A DNA stretch of 64,000 bases from Paraspadella gotoi (GCA_051294375.1 CM119264.1:19909590-19973589), one strand, 5' to 3'. Numbered from the stretch's first letter, positions 61,901-62,586 are shown. Notes: generated from the letters alone by a model not told the origin. A program made the numbers and translations.

Positions 61901-62586
61901 GTTTGGTTTCCTTTTTCTGTACAGCAAAATTACAACAATCTACAATGATTTACGTCAGATATAAAAGCAGTGAACGTATGAAGGATACATCATCCTCGGA
62001 ATTACTCAGAGAAAAACTTAGATAGAAAATGTTGTTTACCTTCTGGATTCTTTATACCTCAATTATTTTTTCTGTTTATTTTTGAAGAAAGTTTTTTTAT
62101 TTAATTTCGGACAAAGAATGTTTCAAATGGATGACGTTTCATGATAGAACCTCCAATCAAGTAAGACAAATTGAAAATGCTCTATATTTATACCTTTGTA
62201 TCAGAAAATCAGAAACAGATTCAGTCCATCAATGAAAGAAAATTCTGGTGAAGAGTTAAGGATCGGTTTATAAACTCGGTAAGTTAATATTGTAGACAAT
62301 GATTTTGGAGGTTATTTAAATGTTGTTGGAAATTTTTAAAAAATTTTATTAGTAGTTAATAGTGTTAGCAGCATTGTTTTAATTGGAATCAAGCTTAGTT
62401 TAGAATTACCTGAACACAGCCGAAATAGTCACAAATAACTATTTTTTACTTGTTATTAAATGTTAAGGTTTTTTCAAAACAGAAATCCTTGAAGATGACA
62501 TTACTAGCAATAATCCTGATATCAACAGTGACACGAAGATGACATCTTCAGAAATGATGCTGATATCATATGAGGCAAAGATTTAA
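70..62586 (+). CDS. Giant multi-exon gene for a Lys/Glu-rich repetitive disordered protein (5'-partial)
   Basis: This entry spans the coding extent seen here; exons are listed separately. About 23 internal exons plus one terminal exon are open and joinable. All internal exons are phase 1-1 and multiples of three, so any can be skipped or duplicated without frame loss. The product is rich in K, E, N, P, S, I and V, has almost no Cys or Trp apart from conserved LKPW and PxWEEIK motifs, and shows no signal peptide, membrane segment or catalytic motif in the visible part. The family is not recognised. Symmetric charged PEVK-like exons are known from titin-type muscle springs; other disordered linker or secreted repeat proteins are equally possible. 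The start codon lies upstream of the window. Eight further exon copies are damaged, and several insertions of mobile DNA sit in introns. Existence of a gene is well supported; exact splicing is inferred. Confidence 0.75.
352..696. mobile_element. Foldback/TIR element with about 90-bp inverted arms
   Basis: Arms at about 352-444 and 599-696 are near-perfect reverse complements (for example TTGGGAGTACAGG against CCTGTACTCCCAA). The 155-bp centre is more GC-rich (CACGTCCTGGGCC). Each arm holds a small hairpin formed by GATC/GGATC around CCAAT. No coding capacity. It is a non-autonomous inverted-repeat element; the superfamily is not assigned. Confidence 0.7.
700..2090. mobile_element. Long inverted-repeat (foldback) element
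   Basis: Arms at about 895-1215 and 1850-2060 are imperfect reverse complements; both include the sequence around TCTATTTGAAAT/ATTTCGAATAGA and the CTTTCCCTCTTTTC/GAAAAGAGGGAAAG stretch. A 20-bp motif CTATCTAGGAAAAAAGTA occurs at 701 and 1699 in direct orientation. A partial copy of one arm lies at 5705-5810. No ORF of note. Confidence 0.6.
2270..2325 (-). ncRNA. Hammerhead-ribozyme-like motif in PLE pLTR
   Basis: On the minus strand the core CTGATGA is followed by an imperfect stem-loop (GAATC...GAGTC, one mismatch), then CGAAAC and GTGTC before the expected cleavage position. Stem I is only about 3 bp. Minimal type I hammerheads with very short stem III are known from Penelope-like elements. 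This copy looks weakened. Confidence 0.5.
2860..3210 (-). pseudogene. PLE GIY-YIG endonuclease C-terminal end and 3' sequence
   Basis: The reading frame begins with SLNRDGGRFELPPSYDSLI, which matches the usual end of the GIY-YIG endonuclease of Penelope-like and related retroelements (N-x-D-G-G-R-Y/F-x-L-P). The Pro/Arg-rich remainder has no known domain. The GIY-YIG catalytic segment itself is absent because a foldback element replaces it at 3241-4034. A diverged copy of the adjoining GC-rich DNA lies at 42790-42980. Confidence 0.6.
3241..4034. mobile_element. Foldback hAT-like MITE, rearranged copy
   Basis: Same family as 49073-49683. The right end ...CACTACGCCTTA is intact; the left end is replaced by a second partial copy (3241-3430 repeats 3776-3980). 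Arms contain the inverted pair AACCCACTTAATGAAAG / TTCATTAAGTGGGTC. It sits inside the PLE coding region, so it inserted after the PLE. Confidence 0.65.
4038..4535 (-). pseudogene. PLE reverse transcriptase C-terminal fragment
   Basis: The minus frame reads CKPTHTDQYIPFDSHAPLSH, the conserved (R)KPTHTDxY-xxF-xSHxPLxHK block that follows the RT catalytic motifs, then LEHIKRALAINGYPLW and LSLPYHQEITESLVRVL, all typical of the segment between RT and GIY-YIG in Penelope-like elements. The frame is open for about 165 codons but has no RT active site (it lies in the missing upstream part) and ends at the foldback insertion. It is a dead fragment. Confidence 0.7.
4772..5016 (+). pseudogene. S-type exon with in-frame stop and frameshift
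   Basis: Acceptor TTTTTACAG and donor AATCAG|GTAAAA are good. The peptide starts ALPYRYDENNSD, has ELPEYNLPEKRK, and later VPDWNKLNK and a KKSG end as in other S exons. TGA occurs at 4876-4878 and the length (245 nt) is one base short of a multiple of three; the frame recovers only if one base is added in the A-run near 4910. Either a decayed exon or sequence errors. Confidence 0.55.
5168..5368 (+). CDS. D-type exon (LKPW subtype)
   Basis: Acceptor GAATTTCAG and donor AAAAG|GTAATA give 201 nt, phase 1-1, with DNLKPWNKEEQS and an end NLIKG. A second acceptor at CTTATAG|GTGATG (5150) matches the usual D-exon start better (GDDEF) but would put TAG in frame at 5199, so the downstream acceptor is chosen. 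The intron before it is only about 150 bp. Confidence 0.6.
5369..6432 (+). other. Intron with partial foldback arm
   Basis: 5705-5810 repeats an arm of the foldback element at 700-2090. The remainder (5811-6430) contains a GC-richer spot near 5840 (TAGTCGACAGTTCTAG) but nothing recognised. Confidence 0.4.
6433..6677 (+). pseudogene. S-type exon with one frameshift
   Basis: Acceptor TTTTCAG and donor AATCAG|GTAAAG. It reads ALPSEVNDSKSTSE, then LPNYDLPVKGEK; after about 6575 the S-exon pattern (TITPVSERENVEKPNEK, ending TLKESG) continues only in another frame. The length of 245 nt is one short of a multiple of three. A single-base deletion or assembly error explains it. Confidence 0.55.
6736..6930 (+). 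pseudogene. D-type exon (LKPW) lacking a 3' splice site
   Basis: IKLTKTLKEPEGNMSNEVHL is followed by KPWEKNSAE and a SKG|GTTAAA donor end, very close to the exon at 70. The first ~10 codons and the acceptor are replaced by TTTTTTTTCAAATATTG with no AG, and the preceding intron would be under 60 bp. It is probably not spliced in as such. Confidence 0.5.
7205..7345 (+). pseudogene. D-type exon fragment, frameshifted and 3'-truncated
   Basis: Good acceptor AATGACAG, then GFDKLPGMKLTQRQVKLDVK followed by TAA; the DNEIEKEAF and KELIISNE pattern continues in another frame. Homology stops near 7345 with no donor; a Helentron-like element begins at 7572. Confidence 0.6.
7797..7843. repeat. (TC)n microsatellite
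   Basis: Dinucleotide CT repeat with one interruption, followed by TTTATGCAATTGCGACGATC, a unit repeated at 8860-9030 within the same element. Confidence 0.9.
8040..8188 (+). mobile_element. Family C TIR element, 3' fragment
   Basis: Starts AATATTTAAAAGCTTCAG and ends GGCCCGCCTTA; same as the last 150 bp of the neighbouring copy at 8194-8696. It sits inside the Helentron-like element. Confidence 0.6.
8194..8696 (+). mobile_element. Family C TIR element, near-complete copy
   Basis: Begins TAGGCCGGAACAGGTTGAA and ends with the imperfect inverse (TTCAATTTTGGCCCGCCTTA). Other copies are at 13173-13776 and, inverted with internal insertions, 58450-60528. The last ~150 bp stay open as a reading frame (ASVQQPNELIQKVTLKIDLV, then FLRELEVIKSVQFWPALL) in at least two copies, suggesting a captured or relict coding piece; I do not recognise the protein. 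Confidence 0.55.
8846..9004. repeat. Three (CT)n tracts separated by a 33-bp spacer
   Basis: CT repeats at 8846-8866, 8901-8933 and 8969-9004 alternate with TTTGCAATTGC(A/G)AC...CTTATGCTCATT, forming a compound satellite inside the Helentron-like element. Confidence 0.85.
9960..10312. repeat. 18-bp minisatellite (about 18 copies)
   Basis: Unit TTTGGTCAACTGGCATAA, variants with TTGCA or TGACA. Because 18 is a multiple of three it is open in several frames on both strands, giving spurious ORFs. The same unit, inverted, forms 55996-56270 in Helentron-like copy 6. Confidence 0.9.
10861..10912. repeat. (GGAC)n microsatellite of the Helentron-like element
   Basis: GACGGACGGACGGACGGACG with minor interruptions; equivalents (GTCC/GTCT) occur at 27703-27735, 24115-24145, 52545-52590 and 55150-55170 in the other copies. 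Confidence 0.9.
11048..12300. other. AT-rich intronic stretch, nothing recognised
   Basis: No exon of the S or D type, no TIR pair and no significant ORF was seen. Purine-rich 11460-11575 only. Confidence 0.4.
12305..12800. repeat. Two tandem copies of a ~295-bp unit
   Basis: 12316-12475 and 12633-12780 share CCCCCTCC(A/G)TGATGTTGAA, GTTGCTCGTCA and TTTGAACCAAACTTCC. A weaker third copy may start near 12165 (GATGTTGAAGTAGTTCGTC). No function assigned. Confidence 0.65.
12930..13135 (+). repeat. Family E repeat with a conserved reading frame
   Basis: The + frame reads LGVNKQDCERVLIESLQGPA, then LSLSCKSDGGLKPPKAVQSQ. Two other copies in inverse orientation, 23340-23462 and 53350-53541, keep most of this frame, which is more GC-rich than its surroundings. 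It could be a retroposed or TE-captured exon; the protein is not recognised. Confidence 0.5.
13173..13776 (+). mobile_element. Family C TIR element inserted in a D exon
   Basis: A D-exon start (TTGACAG|GTTCTG, 13160-13172) is directly followed by the family C left end (GGTTGAAAACTAGAAGTTCT), and the D exon resumes after the family C right end (GGCCCGCCTTACTAG) with GCATGAAACTAAC. About 11 bp of the exon are lost. Confidence 0.65.
13781..13969 (+). CDS. D-type exon with acceptor supplied by an inserted element
   Basis: The AG of GCCTTACTAG, the end of a family C element, lies exactly in phase 1 before GC-ATG-AAA, so a 189-nt exon GMKLTKKLEERKDVK... stays in frame. The donor is AAAAT|GTAAAA: the last exon base, G in all sister exons, is T here, which changes the junction codon to Cys and weakens the donor. 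The 80-bp intron that follows leads straight to the next D exon. Confidence 0.5.
14050..14262 (+). CDS. D-type exon
   Basis: Acceptor GACATTGACAG, donor AAAAG|GTAAAA, 213 nt, phase 1-1. The peptide has GSDKLPGIKRTKKLEKPE at the start, RPPLKKISDKDEKNE in the middle and DQKNLYPKG at the end. Confidence 0.75.
14703..15245. mobile_element. Family H repeat (unclassified)
   Basis: Begins AGCCATAGCCGATGAAATTT and ends near GAATGCGGCTACC; a second copy is 58906-59480 and a partial one 59960-60300. The shared middle GATTCTGATAGAGC-TAAAAGTTA links it to family C. No ORF. Confidence 0.55.
15493..16025. mobile_element. Tc1/mariner-like MITE
   Basis: After a TA, the left end reads CACTCATGTGCAAAAAAACG then CGCCAC; the right end is the inverse (GTGGCGCGATTTTTTTGCTCATTACTG). 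A TA-flanked CAxTxATGxGCAAAAAA TIR is mariner-like. The right flank is TT rather than TA. A 5' half copy lies at 57434-57735. Confidence 0.6.
16146..16397 (+). CDS. S-type exon
   Basis: Acceptor ATTTTTAG, donor GCCAG|GTAATG, 252 nt, phase 1-1. Starts AFPHSLDGTKSKFPEFVSTI, then KYDLPEKREKT, ISPVPDWERIKKPNEK and TRKKPG. This is the unfused S form: its end differs from that of the 3' array exons. Confidence 0.75.
16701..16913 (+). CDS. D-type exon
   Basis: Acceptor ACATTGACAG, donor AAAAG|GTAAAA, 213 nt, phase 1-1. GFDDLSGMKPTKKLEGPE, RPPLKKIIDKDEENENIQ and DQKNLYQKG. It follows the S exon at 16146 by a 303-bp intron, forming an S-D pair. Confidence 0.75.
17127..17789 (+). mobile_element. Helentron/HINE-like element copy 2
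   Basis: Starts AGTCGGATCTGCTTATCAGC with the terminal palindrome, carries TCGGTCCGTCGGTC, two ~150-bp internal units (GTGTGTGATT(G/A)AGCTGGA, GGAATCGT, AATGAGTTTAA) and a TTAA-rich stretch, and ends GGCAGATCCGACATTGTTTG. Shortest complete-looking copy, about 660 bp. Confidence 0.7.
17941..18048. repeat. 52-bp tandem duplication
   Basis: CATATTGTAAAAATATAATG...CTGTGAGTTAAAAAAAAA occurs twice back to back with no mismatches except A-run length. Confidence 0.9.
18049..18940. other. AT-rich intronic stretch, nothing recognised
   Basis: No exon, TIR pair or satellite seen. Confidence 0.35.
18941..19098. repeat. 18-bp minisatellite, left part
   Basis: Unit AAGTTGAAAAAATTATGC, about 8 copies; it continues on the far side of the solo LTR at 20333-20500. 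Confidence 0.9.
19099..20332. mobile_element. Solo LTR (1234 bp) inside the minisatellite
   Basis: Starts TGTTCTAGAATT and ends TATATTACA (TG...CA termini), and is flanked on both sides by CAAGT (19094-19098 and 20333-20337), a 5-bp target duplication as for LTR retrotransposons. CAAGT is part of the satellite unit, so chance must be considered, but the termini and both flanks agree exactly. The sequence is more complex than its surroundings, contains a (TA)n tract at 20159-20177 and no ORF. Confidence 0.6.
20333..20505. repeat. 18-bp minisatellite, right part
   Basis: Continues the AAGTTGAAAAAATTATGC array interrupted at 19098; more diverged (ACAAGTTAAAAAAATTATAC, ATGATGCAAGTTAAAAAA). Confidence 0.85.
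20543..22081. mobile_element. TIR element (1.5 kb), unclassified
   Basis: GGCAGTGATTTCTAT at 20543 is matched by its inverse ATAGAAATCACTGCC ending at 22081, and AGTA directly flanks both ends (20539-20542, 22082-22085). CAGTG-type tips recall hAT elements but an 8-bp duplication is not seen. Contains a CT-rich tract (20930-21240) and a hairpin at 21345-21395 (TTTGCGGAA/TTCCGCAAA). No transposase. Confidence 0.5.
22141..22240. repeat. Family F repeat
   Basis: TTTAGACGTGAGATAATATG and flanks recur inverted at 43287-43413 inside the large 41342-44273 element. Confidence 0.6.
22448..22975. mobile_element. Small TIR element containing telomere-like repeats
   Basis: Imperfect inverted ends of ~50 bp (left CTTTTATACAAAGAAGCCCC then CTTGC; right the inverse around GCAAGGGGGCATCGATG). 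Inside are TATCGTCGTCG repeats and degenerate CCCTAA repeats. Bracketed by family F and AT-rich DNA. Confidence 0.45.
22718..22820. repeat. Degenerate interstitial telomere-like (CCCTAA)n
   Basis: At least eight CCCTAA/CCCTAAT units with variants over ~90 bp. TTAGGG-type telomeres are the ancestral animal type. Confidence 0.7.
23340..23462 (-). repeat. Family E repeat, inverse copy
   Basis: Minus strand contains the CKSDGGLKPPK(A/P)VQSQGQ frame seen at 12930-13135; truncated after TGTCATTATCTTG. Confidence 0.6.
23628..23867 (+). CDS. S-type exon
   Basis: Acceptor ATTTTCAG, donor AATCAG|GTAGAA, 240 nt, phase 1-1. AFPHSLDGTKSKSPKIVSAI, then GYDLPEKIEKT, ISPVSDREKIKSPNEK and PRKSG. Its nearest relative is the broken copy at 26731. 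Confidence 0.7.
25112..25211. repeat. (GA)n microsatellite
   Basis: GAGAGA runs with TGAG and AAAG interruptions. Confidence 0.9.
25400..25530. repeat. ~32-bp repeat block (GATGCGATGAT-GTCATTCA)
   Basis: About four tandem units with the core TTGATGCGATGAT(A/T)GTCAT. Confidence 0.75.
25557..25677. repeat. (GA)n microsatellite, long
   Basis: About 120 bp of GA with AAAGA interruptions; further GA-rich stretches at 25840-25960 and 26125-26232. Confidence 0.95.
26001..26063 (+). repeat. tRNA-like SINE head (candidate)
   Basis: A GC-rich 63-bp segment with an A-box-like TAGCGTGAGC and, 31 bp on, a B box GGGTTCGCGCC. The acceptor stem pairs poorly, so a tRNA-derived SINE head is more likely than a tRNA gene. 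Confidence 0.4.
26731..26947 (+). pseudogene. S-type exon, 5'-truncated by a Helentron-like insertion
   Basis: Homology to the exon at 23628 begins abruptly at GTTTAGATGGTACCAAGTC, 40 bp after the Helentron-like copy ends; the acceptor and first ~5 codons are missing, one base is lost in AAGTC-AAATC, and an 'AACCAAATGAAAA' segment is duplicated. The donor AATCAG|GTAAAA remains. Confidence 0.65.
27586..28399 (+). mobile_element. Helentron/HINE-like element copy 4, tip-truncated
   Basis: Starts within the palindrome (ATCCCGACTCTATAATTC), has GTCCGTCCGTC at 27705-27735, two ~150-bp units and TTAATTAA-rich DNA, and ends GGCAGATCCGACATTGTTTG. Very similar to the matching part of copy 3. Confidence 0.7.
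28630..29981. mobile_element. Long-TIR palindromic element (family I) with a nested SINE-like insertion
   Basis: GGTAGGCCAGAG at 28630 and its inverse CTCTGCCCTACC at 29981; the arms remain complementary for over 120 bp (AAAGAAACAAAAAAGTGCCA, then TGTGGTAGGTCAGTA) and more weakly towards the centre. A second copy starts at 39133. The apparent ORF at 29880-30095 is only the arm. Confidence 0.7.
29450..29624 (-). mobile_element. tRNA-like SINE or small TIR element
   Basis: GC-rich 175-bp island with tips AACCGTTCA / TGAACGGTT. On the minus strand GGTGCTGGAGG (A-box-like) and GGGGTTCTAGCCC (B-box-like) resemble a Pol III promoter. A hairpin (GGTGGATTTTAGTCCACC) follows at 29625-29642. Confidence 0.5.
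30647..30874 (+). CDS. D-type exon
   Basis: Acceptor ATATTGACAG, donor AAAAG|GTAAAA, 228 nt, phase 1-1. GSDELPDLKPEKKIEEQD, PLLKKILDKDEKNKN and VQKKLSPKG. Last free D exon; its tail is the closest match to the tails of the chimeric exons downstream. Confidence 0.75.
31236..31849. mobile_element. Foldback hAT-like MITE (family G) with 8-bp TSD
   Basis: TAGGGTGAAGTGAAAGTTTG and the inverse of TAGAGTGATGTGAAAATGAT form the ends of a whole-length imperfect palindrome (614 bp). CTGGCCAT flanks both sides (31228-31235, 31850-31857). Other copies: 37061-37637 and 60816-61330. Confidence 0.75.
31957..32193 (+). CDS. Chimeric S-D exon (first of the array)
   Basis: Acceptor CTTTTTAG, donor AAAAG|GTAAAA, 237 nt, phase 1-1. 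Head ALPQSLDGIKSKSPEYVSTI, then ITPVPDWEEIKNP; tail DEKHENIHVTDQKKISPKG. The head is S-type and the tail D-type. Confidence 0.8.
32630..32850. repeat. Telomere-like TTAGGG-rich repeat, left
   Basis: About ten GGGTTAGGGTT(G/A) segments separated by GGG(G/A)AGAGGC...TTGA(A/T). Related DNA at 34130-34205 closes the insertion. Confidence 0.65.
33351..33758 (-). CDS. Unrecognised reading frame, possibly a retroelement ORF1 remnant
   Basis: 135 codons; LEAKIHSIEDQLRKLNTKV near the N-terminus looks coiled-coil, followed by a basic region. Another open stretch lies just upstream on the same strand (33960-33790: IIPDFSHLIKTLSDTLV) in a different frame. No domain identified; expression is doubtful. 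Confidence 0.3.
   Translation of the reverse strand: METTYSNNPMSLPSAKLEAKIHSIEDQLRKLNTKVTILKNFSYKQHKKEEEQRNQEDSVTIIPKLMDLKIKPPSIHRNSQTLYTKQHPFTKFRKHHMLYKQIDRVNPSCHDGHCRTRQYLPWWTSTDPQPFTPHL
34267..34527 (+). CDS. Chimeric S-D exon
   Basis: Acceptor CTTTTTAG, donor AAAAG|GTAAAA, 261 nt, phase 1-1. AHPQSLDGIESKAPEYVSTI, EEPDWEGIKNTNEKAEKR and VTDQKKIYPKG. Confidence 0.8.
34573..35463. mobile_element. Tc1/mariner-like element (891 bp)
   Basis: TA flanks both ends (34571-34572, 35464-35465). Inverted tips share GTxxCCCAGAATGGATGGCAC (left CCCTGTGACCCAGAATGG; right inverse CACTCATGTCCCAGAATGG). The internal 34930-35180 part is more GC-rich and may be a decayed transposase; no intact frame. Confidence 0.65.
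35590..35935 (-). mobile_element. PLE 3' end fragment with hammerhead-like motif
   Basis: Hammerhead-like end at 35650-35697, (GA)n at 35728-35780 and 35885-35915, and the TTCAACAAAAAATTGAGTAA segment, all in the order seen at 2253-2480 and 47731-48060. Confidence 0.65.
35650..35697 (-). ncRNA. Hammerhead-ribozyme-like motif
   Basis: Minus strand: CTGATGA, a 7-bp stem II (GGCTCGA/TCGAGTC, one G-T pair) with AAA loop, CGAAACATGTC. Stem I is interrupted after 2 bp. Core nucleotides are all present. Confidence 0.55.
36740..37009 (+). CDS. Chimeric S-D exon, beta subtype
   Basis: Acceptor CTTTTTAG, donor AAAAG|GTAAAA, 270 nt, phase 1-1. ALPQSLDGIKSKSPEYVSTV, PDFGFPEIREGRKLG, ITPVPEWEEIKNP and HVTDQKKISSKG. 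Starts the regular alpha/beta array. Confidence 0.8.
37061..37637. mobile_element. Foldback hAT-like MITE (family G), inverse copy
   Basis: Starts TAGAGTGATGTGAAAATGAT directly after ATATGTAC; the other end stops at AAACTTTTACTT, lacking the last ~7 bp. Palindromic like 31236-31849. Confidence 0.65.
38030..38545. other. Unclassified insertion in the array intron
   Basis: The intron module shared with 36520, 40360 and 45300 (AATATAA...ACTACATTTATAAAAGC) is split here by ~500 bp of unrelated sequence starting near GGATATTGGGATTAAAGAGC. No TIR, ORF or tRNA-like part found. Confidence 0.4.
38741..39010 (+). CDS. Chimeric S-D exon, alpha subtype
   Basis: Acceptor CTTTTTAG, donor AAAAG|GTAAAA, 270 nt, phase 1-1. 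AHLLSLHGIKSKSPESVFII, TPVPKWEEIKKTNEKTEEKD and VADQKKKSPKG. SLHG replaces SLDG. Confidence 0.8.
39133..40152. mobile_element. Long-TIR palindromic element (family I), second copy
   Basis: CACGGTAGGGCAGAAGGGAT start after GGTA; shares AAAAAAGTGCCATCTCTGAA and TGTGGTAGGTCAGTAGAATT with 28630-29981. The right end is truncated before the shared intron sequence AAAAGTGCCCAGGTTC. Confidence 0.65.
40578..40847 (+). CDS. Chimeric S-D exon, beta subtype
   Basis: Acceptor TTTTTTAG, donor AGAAG|GTAAAA, 270 nt, phase 1-1. ALLQSLDGITSKSLEYVSTI, TPVPEWEEIKNQNEKAEKKD and VTDHKKISSEG. Confidence 0.8.
41890..43190 (+). mobile_element. PLE remnant nested in the hAT-like element
   Basis: Left AAAACAAAGTTTTTATTG...CAACGATTTTTTTG (pLTR tip), GC-rich segment 42790-42980 similar to 2890-3040 (CGAGAGCCCTCTTCTCACCT), (CT)n at 43040-43080, and a hammerhead-like end at 43094-43142. 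No RT. Confidence 0.55.
43094..43142 (+). ncRNA. Hammerhead-ribozyme-like motif, degenerate
   Basis: CTGATGA at 43100-43106, stem II GACTC/GATTC with one mismatch, CGAAACATGTC. Stem I does not pair convincingly. Confidence 0.4.
44483..44752 (+). CDS. Chimeric S-D exon, alpha subtype
   Basis: Acceptor CTTTTTAG, donor AAAAG|GTAAAA, 270 nt, phase 1-1. ALPQSLDYIKSKSPEFVSTI, PDYGLPEITEETTLG, TPVPEWEEIKNP and VADQKKKSPKG. Confidence 0.8.
45517..45774 (+). CDS. Chimeric S-D exon, beta subtype
   Basis: Acceptor ATTTTCAG, donor AGAAG|GTAAAA, 258 nt, phase 1-1, lacking four codons (KNSSM region) present in sister exons. ALLQSLDGITSKSLEYVSTI, PDHGFQEIIKETT and VTDQKKISSEG. Confidence 0.8.
46219..46478 (+). 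pseudogene. Chimeric S-D exon, beta subtype, with clustered indels
   Basis: Near-identical to 45517 downstream of codon 25, but within 46225-46280 there are about four small indels relative to sister exons (CTTAGAGC, TATACACG, TCTCAGAA, CCCAGCTATAACC), so the head is out of frame; total 260 nt. Only 444 bp follow the previous exon: a recent local duplication. Confidence 0.6.
46686..47327. mobile_element. PLE-derived inverted-repeat element with 14-bp TSD
   Basis: TAGTTATTTAGTCA occurs at 46672-46685 and 47328-47341, and removal of the insert restores the intron sequence seen at 45970-45985. Inverted arms of ~75 bp (46723-46803 and 47250-47327: GAAATGAATTTTCAACAACG, AACGGACATGTTTCGGCTTA) flank a CT-rich core. 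A complete hammerhead core lies only in the right arm. The 14-bp TSD suits target-primed insertion. Confidence 0.75.
47236..47284 (+). ncRNA. Hammerhead-ribozyme-like motif
   Basis: CTGATGA at 47243-47249, stem II GGCTT/AAGCC, CGAAACATGTC, and four potential stem I pairs (AATG/CGTT with a G-T). The same bases on the left arm lack CTGATGA. Confidence 0.6.
47771..47814 (-). ncRNA. Hammerhead ribozyme, best-formed copy
   Basis: Minus strand, 44 nt: stem I AAACA/TGTTT (5 perfect bp), CTGATGA, stem II GGCTC/GAGTC (one G-T pair), CGAAAC, a minimal stem III with palindromic CATG, and GTC as the cleavage triplet. All conserved core positions of a minimal type I hammerhead are present; such short stem III forms usually act as dimers. 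Confidence 0.7.
47848..47931. repeat. (GA)n microsatellite
   Basis: Over 40 near-uninterrupted GA units inside the PLE fragment. Confidence 0.95.
48492..48762 (+). pseudogene. Chimeric S-D exon, alpha subtype, with one-base insertion
   Basis: Good splice sites; ALPQSLDGIKSKSPESVSTI and TPVPEWEEIKK. An additional A in the run at 48677-48682 (AAAAAACCC against AAAAACCC) shifts the frame to TAA; total 271 nt. The tail VADQKKISPKG is intact. A homopolymer error in the assembly would fully explain it. Confidence 0.6.
49073..49683. mobile_element. Foldback hAT-like MITE with 8-bp TSD
   Basis: Ends TAAGGCGTAGTAAAATTCC and inverse TAAGGCGTAGTGAAAGTTAC; the full 611 bp fold back on themselves around 49390. 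ATAATCAA flanks both sides (49065-49072, 49684-49691), and the sister introns (e.g. 45058-45070) show the empty site. Confidence 0.85.
50141..50410 (+). CDS. Chimeric S-D exon, beta subtype
   Basis: Acceptor ATTTTCAG, donor AGAAG|GTAAAA, 270 nt, phase 1-1. ALLQSLDGITSKSPEYVSTI, PDHGFPEIREETT, TPVPEWEEIKNTNEKAERKD and VTDQKKISSEG. Confidence 0.8.
50657..50872 (+). pseudogene. Chimeric S-D exon, alpha subtype, head deleted
   Basis: The intron sequence TTTGTGGGCGAACAC runs directly into ACTATACCAGATTATGG, so the acceptor and first ~23 codons are missing. The rest is open (PDYGFPEKREETS, TPVTEWEEIKNP, ENKKKISPKG) with donor AAAAG|GTAAAA. A deletion joining intron to exon. Confidence 0.65.
51611..51880 (+). 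CDS. Chimeric S-D exon, beta subtype (last of the array)
   Basis: Acceptor TATATTTAG, donor AAAAG|GTAAAA, 270 nt, phase 1-1. ALLQSLDGITSKLPEYVSTI, PDYGLPEIREKTT, TPVPEWEEIKNPNVKAEQKD and VTDQKKIYPKG. Confidence 0.8.
52410..53986 (+). mobile_element. Helentron/HINE-like element copy 5, with nested family E
   Basis: AGTCGAATCTGCTCATCAGC palindrome at the left tip, GTCCGTC-type repeats 52548-52590, diverged internal units, inverse family E copy 53350-53541, and GGCAGATCTGACATTGTTTG at the right. More diverged than copies 2-4, so probably older. Confidence 0.65.
53350..53541 (-). repeat. Family E repeat, inverse copy
   Basis: On the minus strand it carries the ERVLIESLQGP-like and CKSDGGLKPPKPVQSQGQ segments of 12930-13135 with one frameshift (CTGTGAGAGTC against CTGTGAGAGAGTC). 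Confidence 0.6.
54154..54381 (+). CDS. Divergent S-like exon after the array
   Basis: Acceptor AACTTTATAG, donor AATCAG|GTAAAG, 228 nt, phase 1-1. AIPESMDDSKNASTLITKLP, IKKPNENTETPPISS and LKQSG align with S exons, and the D tail is absent. Confidence 0.7.
54784..54858 (+). CDS. Short exon (75 nt)
   Basis: Acceptor CTTACACAG, donor AATCAG|GTCAGT, phase 1-1. Peptide ESFTPGAEVEKLLIFTEPSP then DIKKSG. Less Lys-rich than the array; unique in the window. Confidence 0.6.
54923..54985 (+). CDS. Short exon (63 nt)
   Basis: Acceptor TTTTTTAATAG, donor AAAAA|GTAAGT (strong), phase 1-1. VVFPSTSENLVNQARRTSPS then K. The intron before it is only 64 bp. Confidence 0.6.
55012..56321 (+). mobile_element. 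Helentron/HINE-like element copy 6
   Basis: Left tip AGTCGGATCTGCTTATCAGC, GTCCGTCCGTCC at 55155-55170, two to three ~150-bp units interrupted by a GC-richer purine-rich segment (55395-55680), (ATTG)n, the 18-bp minisatellite, and GGCAGATCCGACATTGTTTA at the right. Sits 26 bp after a donor site. Confidence 0.7.
55996..56270. repeat. 18-bp minisatellite (about 15 copies)
   Basis: Unit CCAGTTGACCAAATTATG, the inverse of the unit at 9960-10312, in the corresponding place of another Helentron-like copy. Confidence 0.9.
56931..57020 (+). CDS. Short exon (90 nt)
   Basis: Acceptor AATCTTATAG, donor GCTA|GTAAGT, phase 1-1. SEHVESLSIKQEEPIFLPQE then CDFVSAPDDA; acidic, with one of the few Cys residues. 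Confidence 0.65.
57194..57277 (+). CDS. Short exon (84 nt)
   Basis: Acceptor TTTATTTCAG, donor AATC|GTAAGT, phase 1-1. KYGEQSGTLVDSTQPFHEKE then NTKFFKNN. Introns on both sides are short (173 and 63 bp). Confidence 0.65.
57341..57415 (+). CDS. Short exon (75 nt)
   Basis: Acceptor ATAAACAG, donor AAAAG|GTTAGT, phase 1-1. QVEKVNDLSEMPPIRGQGQD then KDDIK. Followed by a ~5-kb intron full of repeats. Confidence 0.65.
57434..57735. mobile_element. Mariner-like MITE, 5' half
   Basis: TA then CACTCATGTGCAAAAAAACG; ~70% similar to 15493-15800 and then breaks off near GTTATGACACAATG. Inserted 18 bp downstream of a donor. Confidence 0.6.
58020..58330. repeat. Fragment of Helentron-like internal sequence
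   Basis: TTTGTTTGTTTTGATAAAACGTAAACAAAACATTTAATAAC-like sequence also present at 7735-7775 (inverse) and 26470-26510, preceded by GAGAGA runs. Confidence 0.45.
58450..60528 (-). mobile_element. Family C TIR element, inverse copy with internal insertions
   Basis: Left tip TAAGGCGGGCCAAAATTGAA, right tip inverse of TTAGGCCGGAACAGGTTGAA. Contains a GC-rich block (58545-58640) with a TGACGTCA palindrome, family H (58906-59480, 59960-60300) and a possible SINE (59500-59685). Whether all of this is one nested element or two separate ends is not certain. Confidence 0.45.
59540..59685 (+). repeat. tRNA-like SINE candidate
   Basis: GC-richer island with a B-box-like GGTTTCGATCCCCGG (59612-59626); ends CTCGAGCGGCCGC before family C sequence resumes. 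The A box is unclear. Confidence 0.3.
60816..61330. mobile_element. Foldback hAT-like MITE (family G), 3'-truncated
   Basis: Begins TAAGGTGAAGTAAAAGTTTG and follows 31236-31849 (AATTTAGCAGTTATATCTTG) to about 61330, then diverges. Confidence 0.6.
61331..62482 (+). other. Intronic stretch with one possible 15-nt microexon
   Basis: Mostly unremarkable. TTTTTTCCCAG|GAGAAGCTTTTTTAG|GTGATA at 61872-61886 would be an in-phase 15-nt exon (GEAFL). Support is only motif-level. Confidence 0.25.
62483..62586 (+). CDS. Probable terminal exon
   Basis: Acceptor GGTTTTTTCAAAACAG; read in phase 1 it gives EILEDDITSNNPDINSDTKM then TSSEMMLISYEAKI and stops at TAA (62584-62586). The acidic composition matches the preceding short exons and AATAAA follows 69 bp later. 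The ~5-kb intron before it leaves room for unseen exons. Confidence 0.45.
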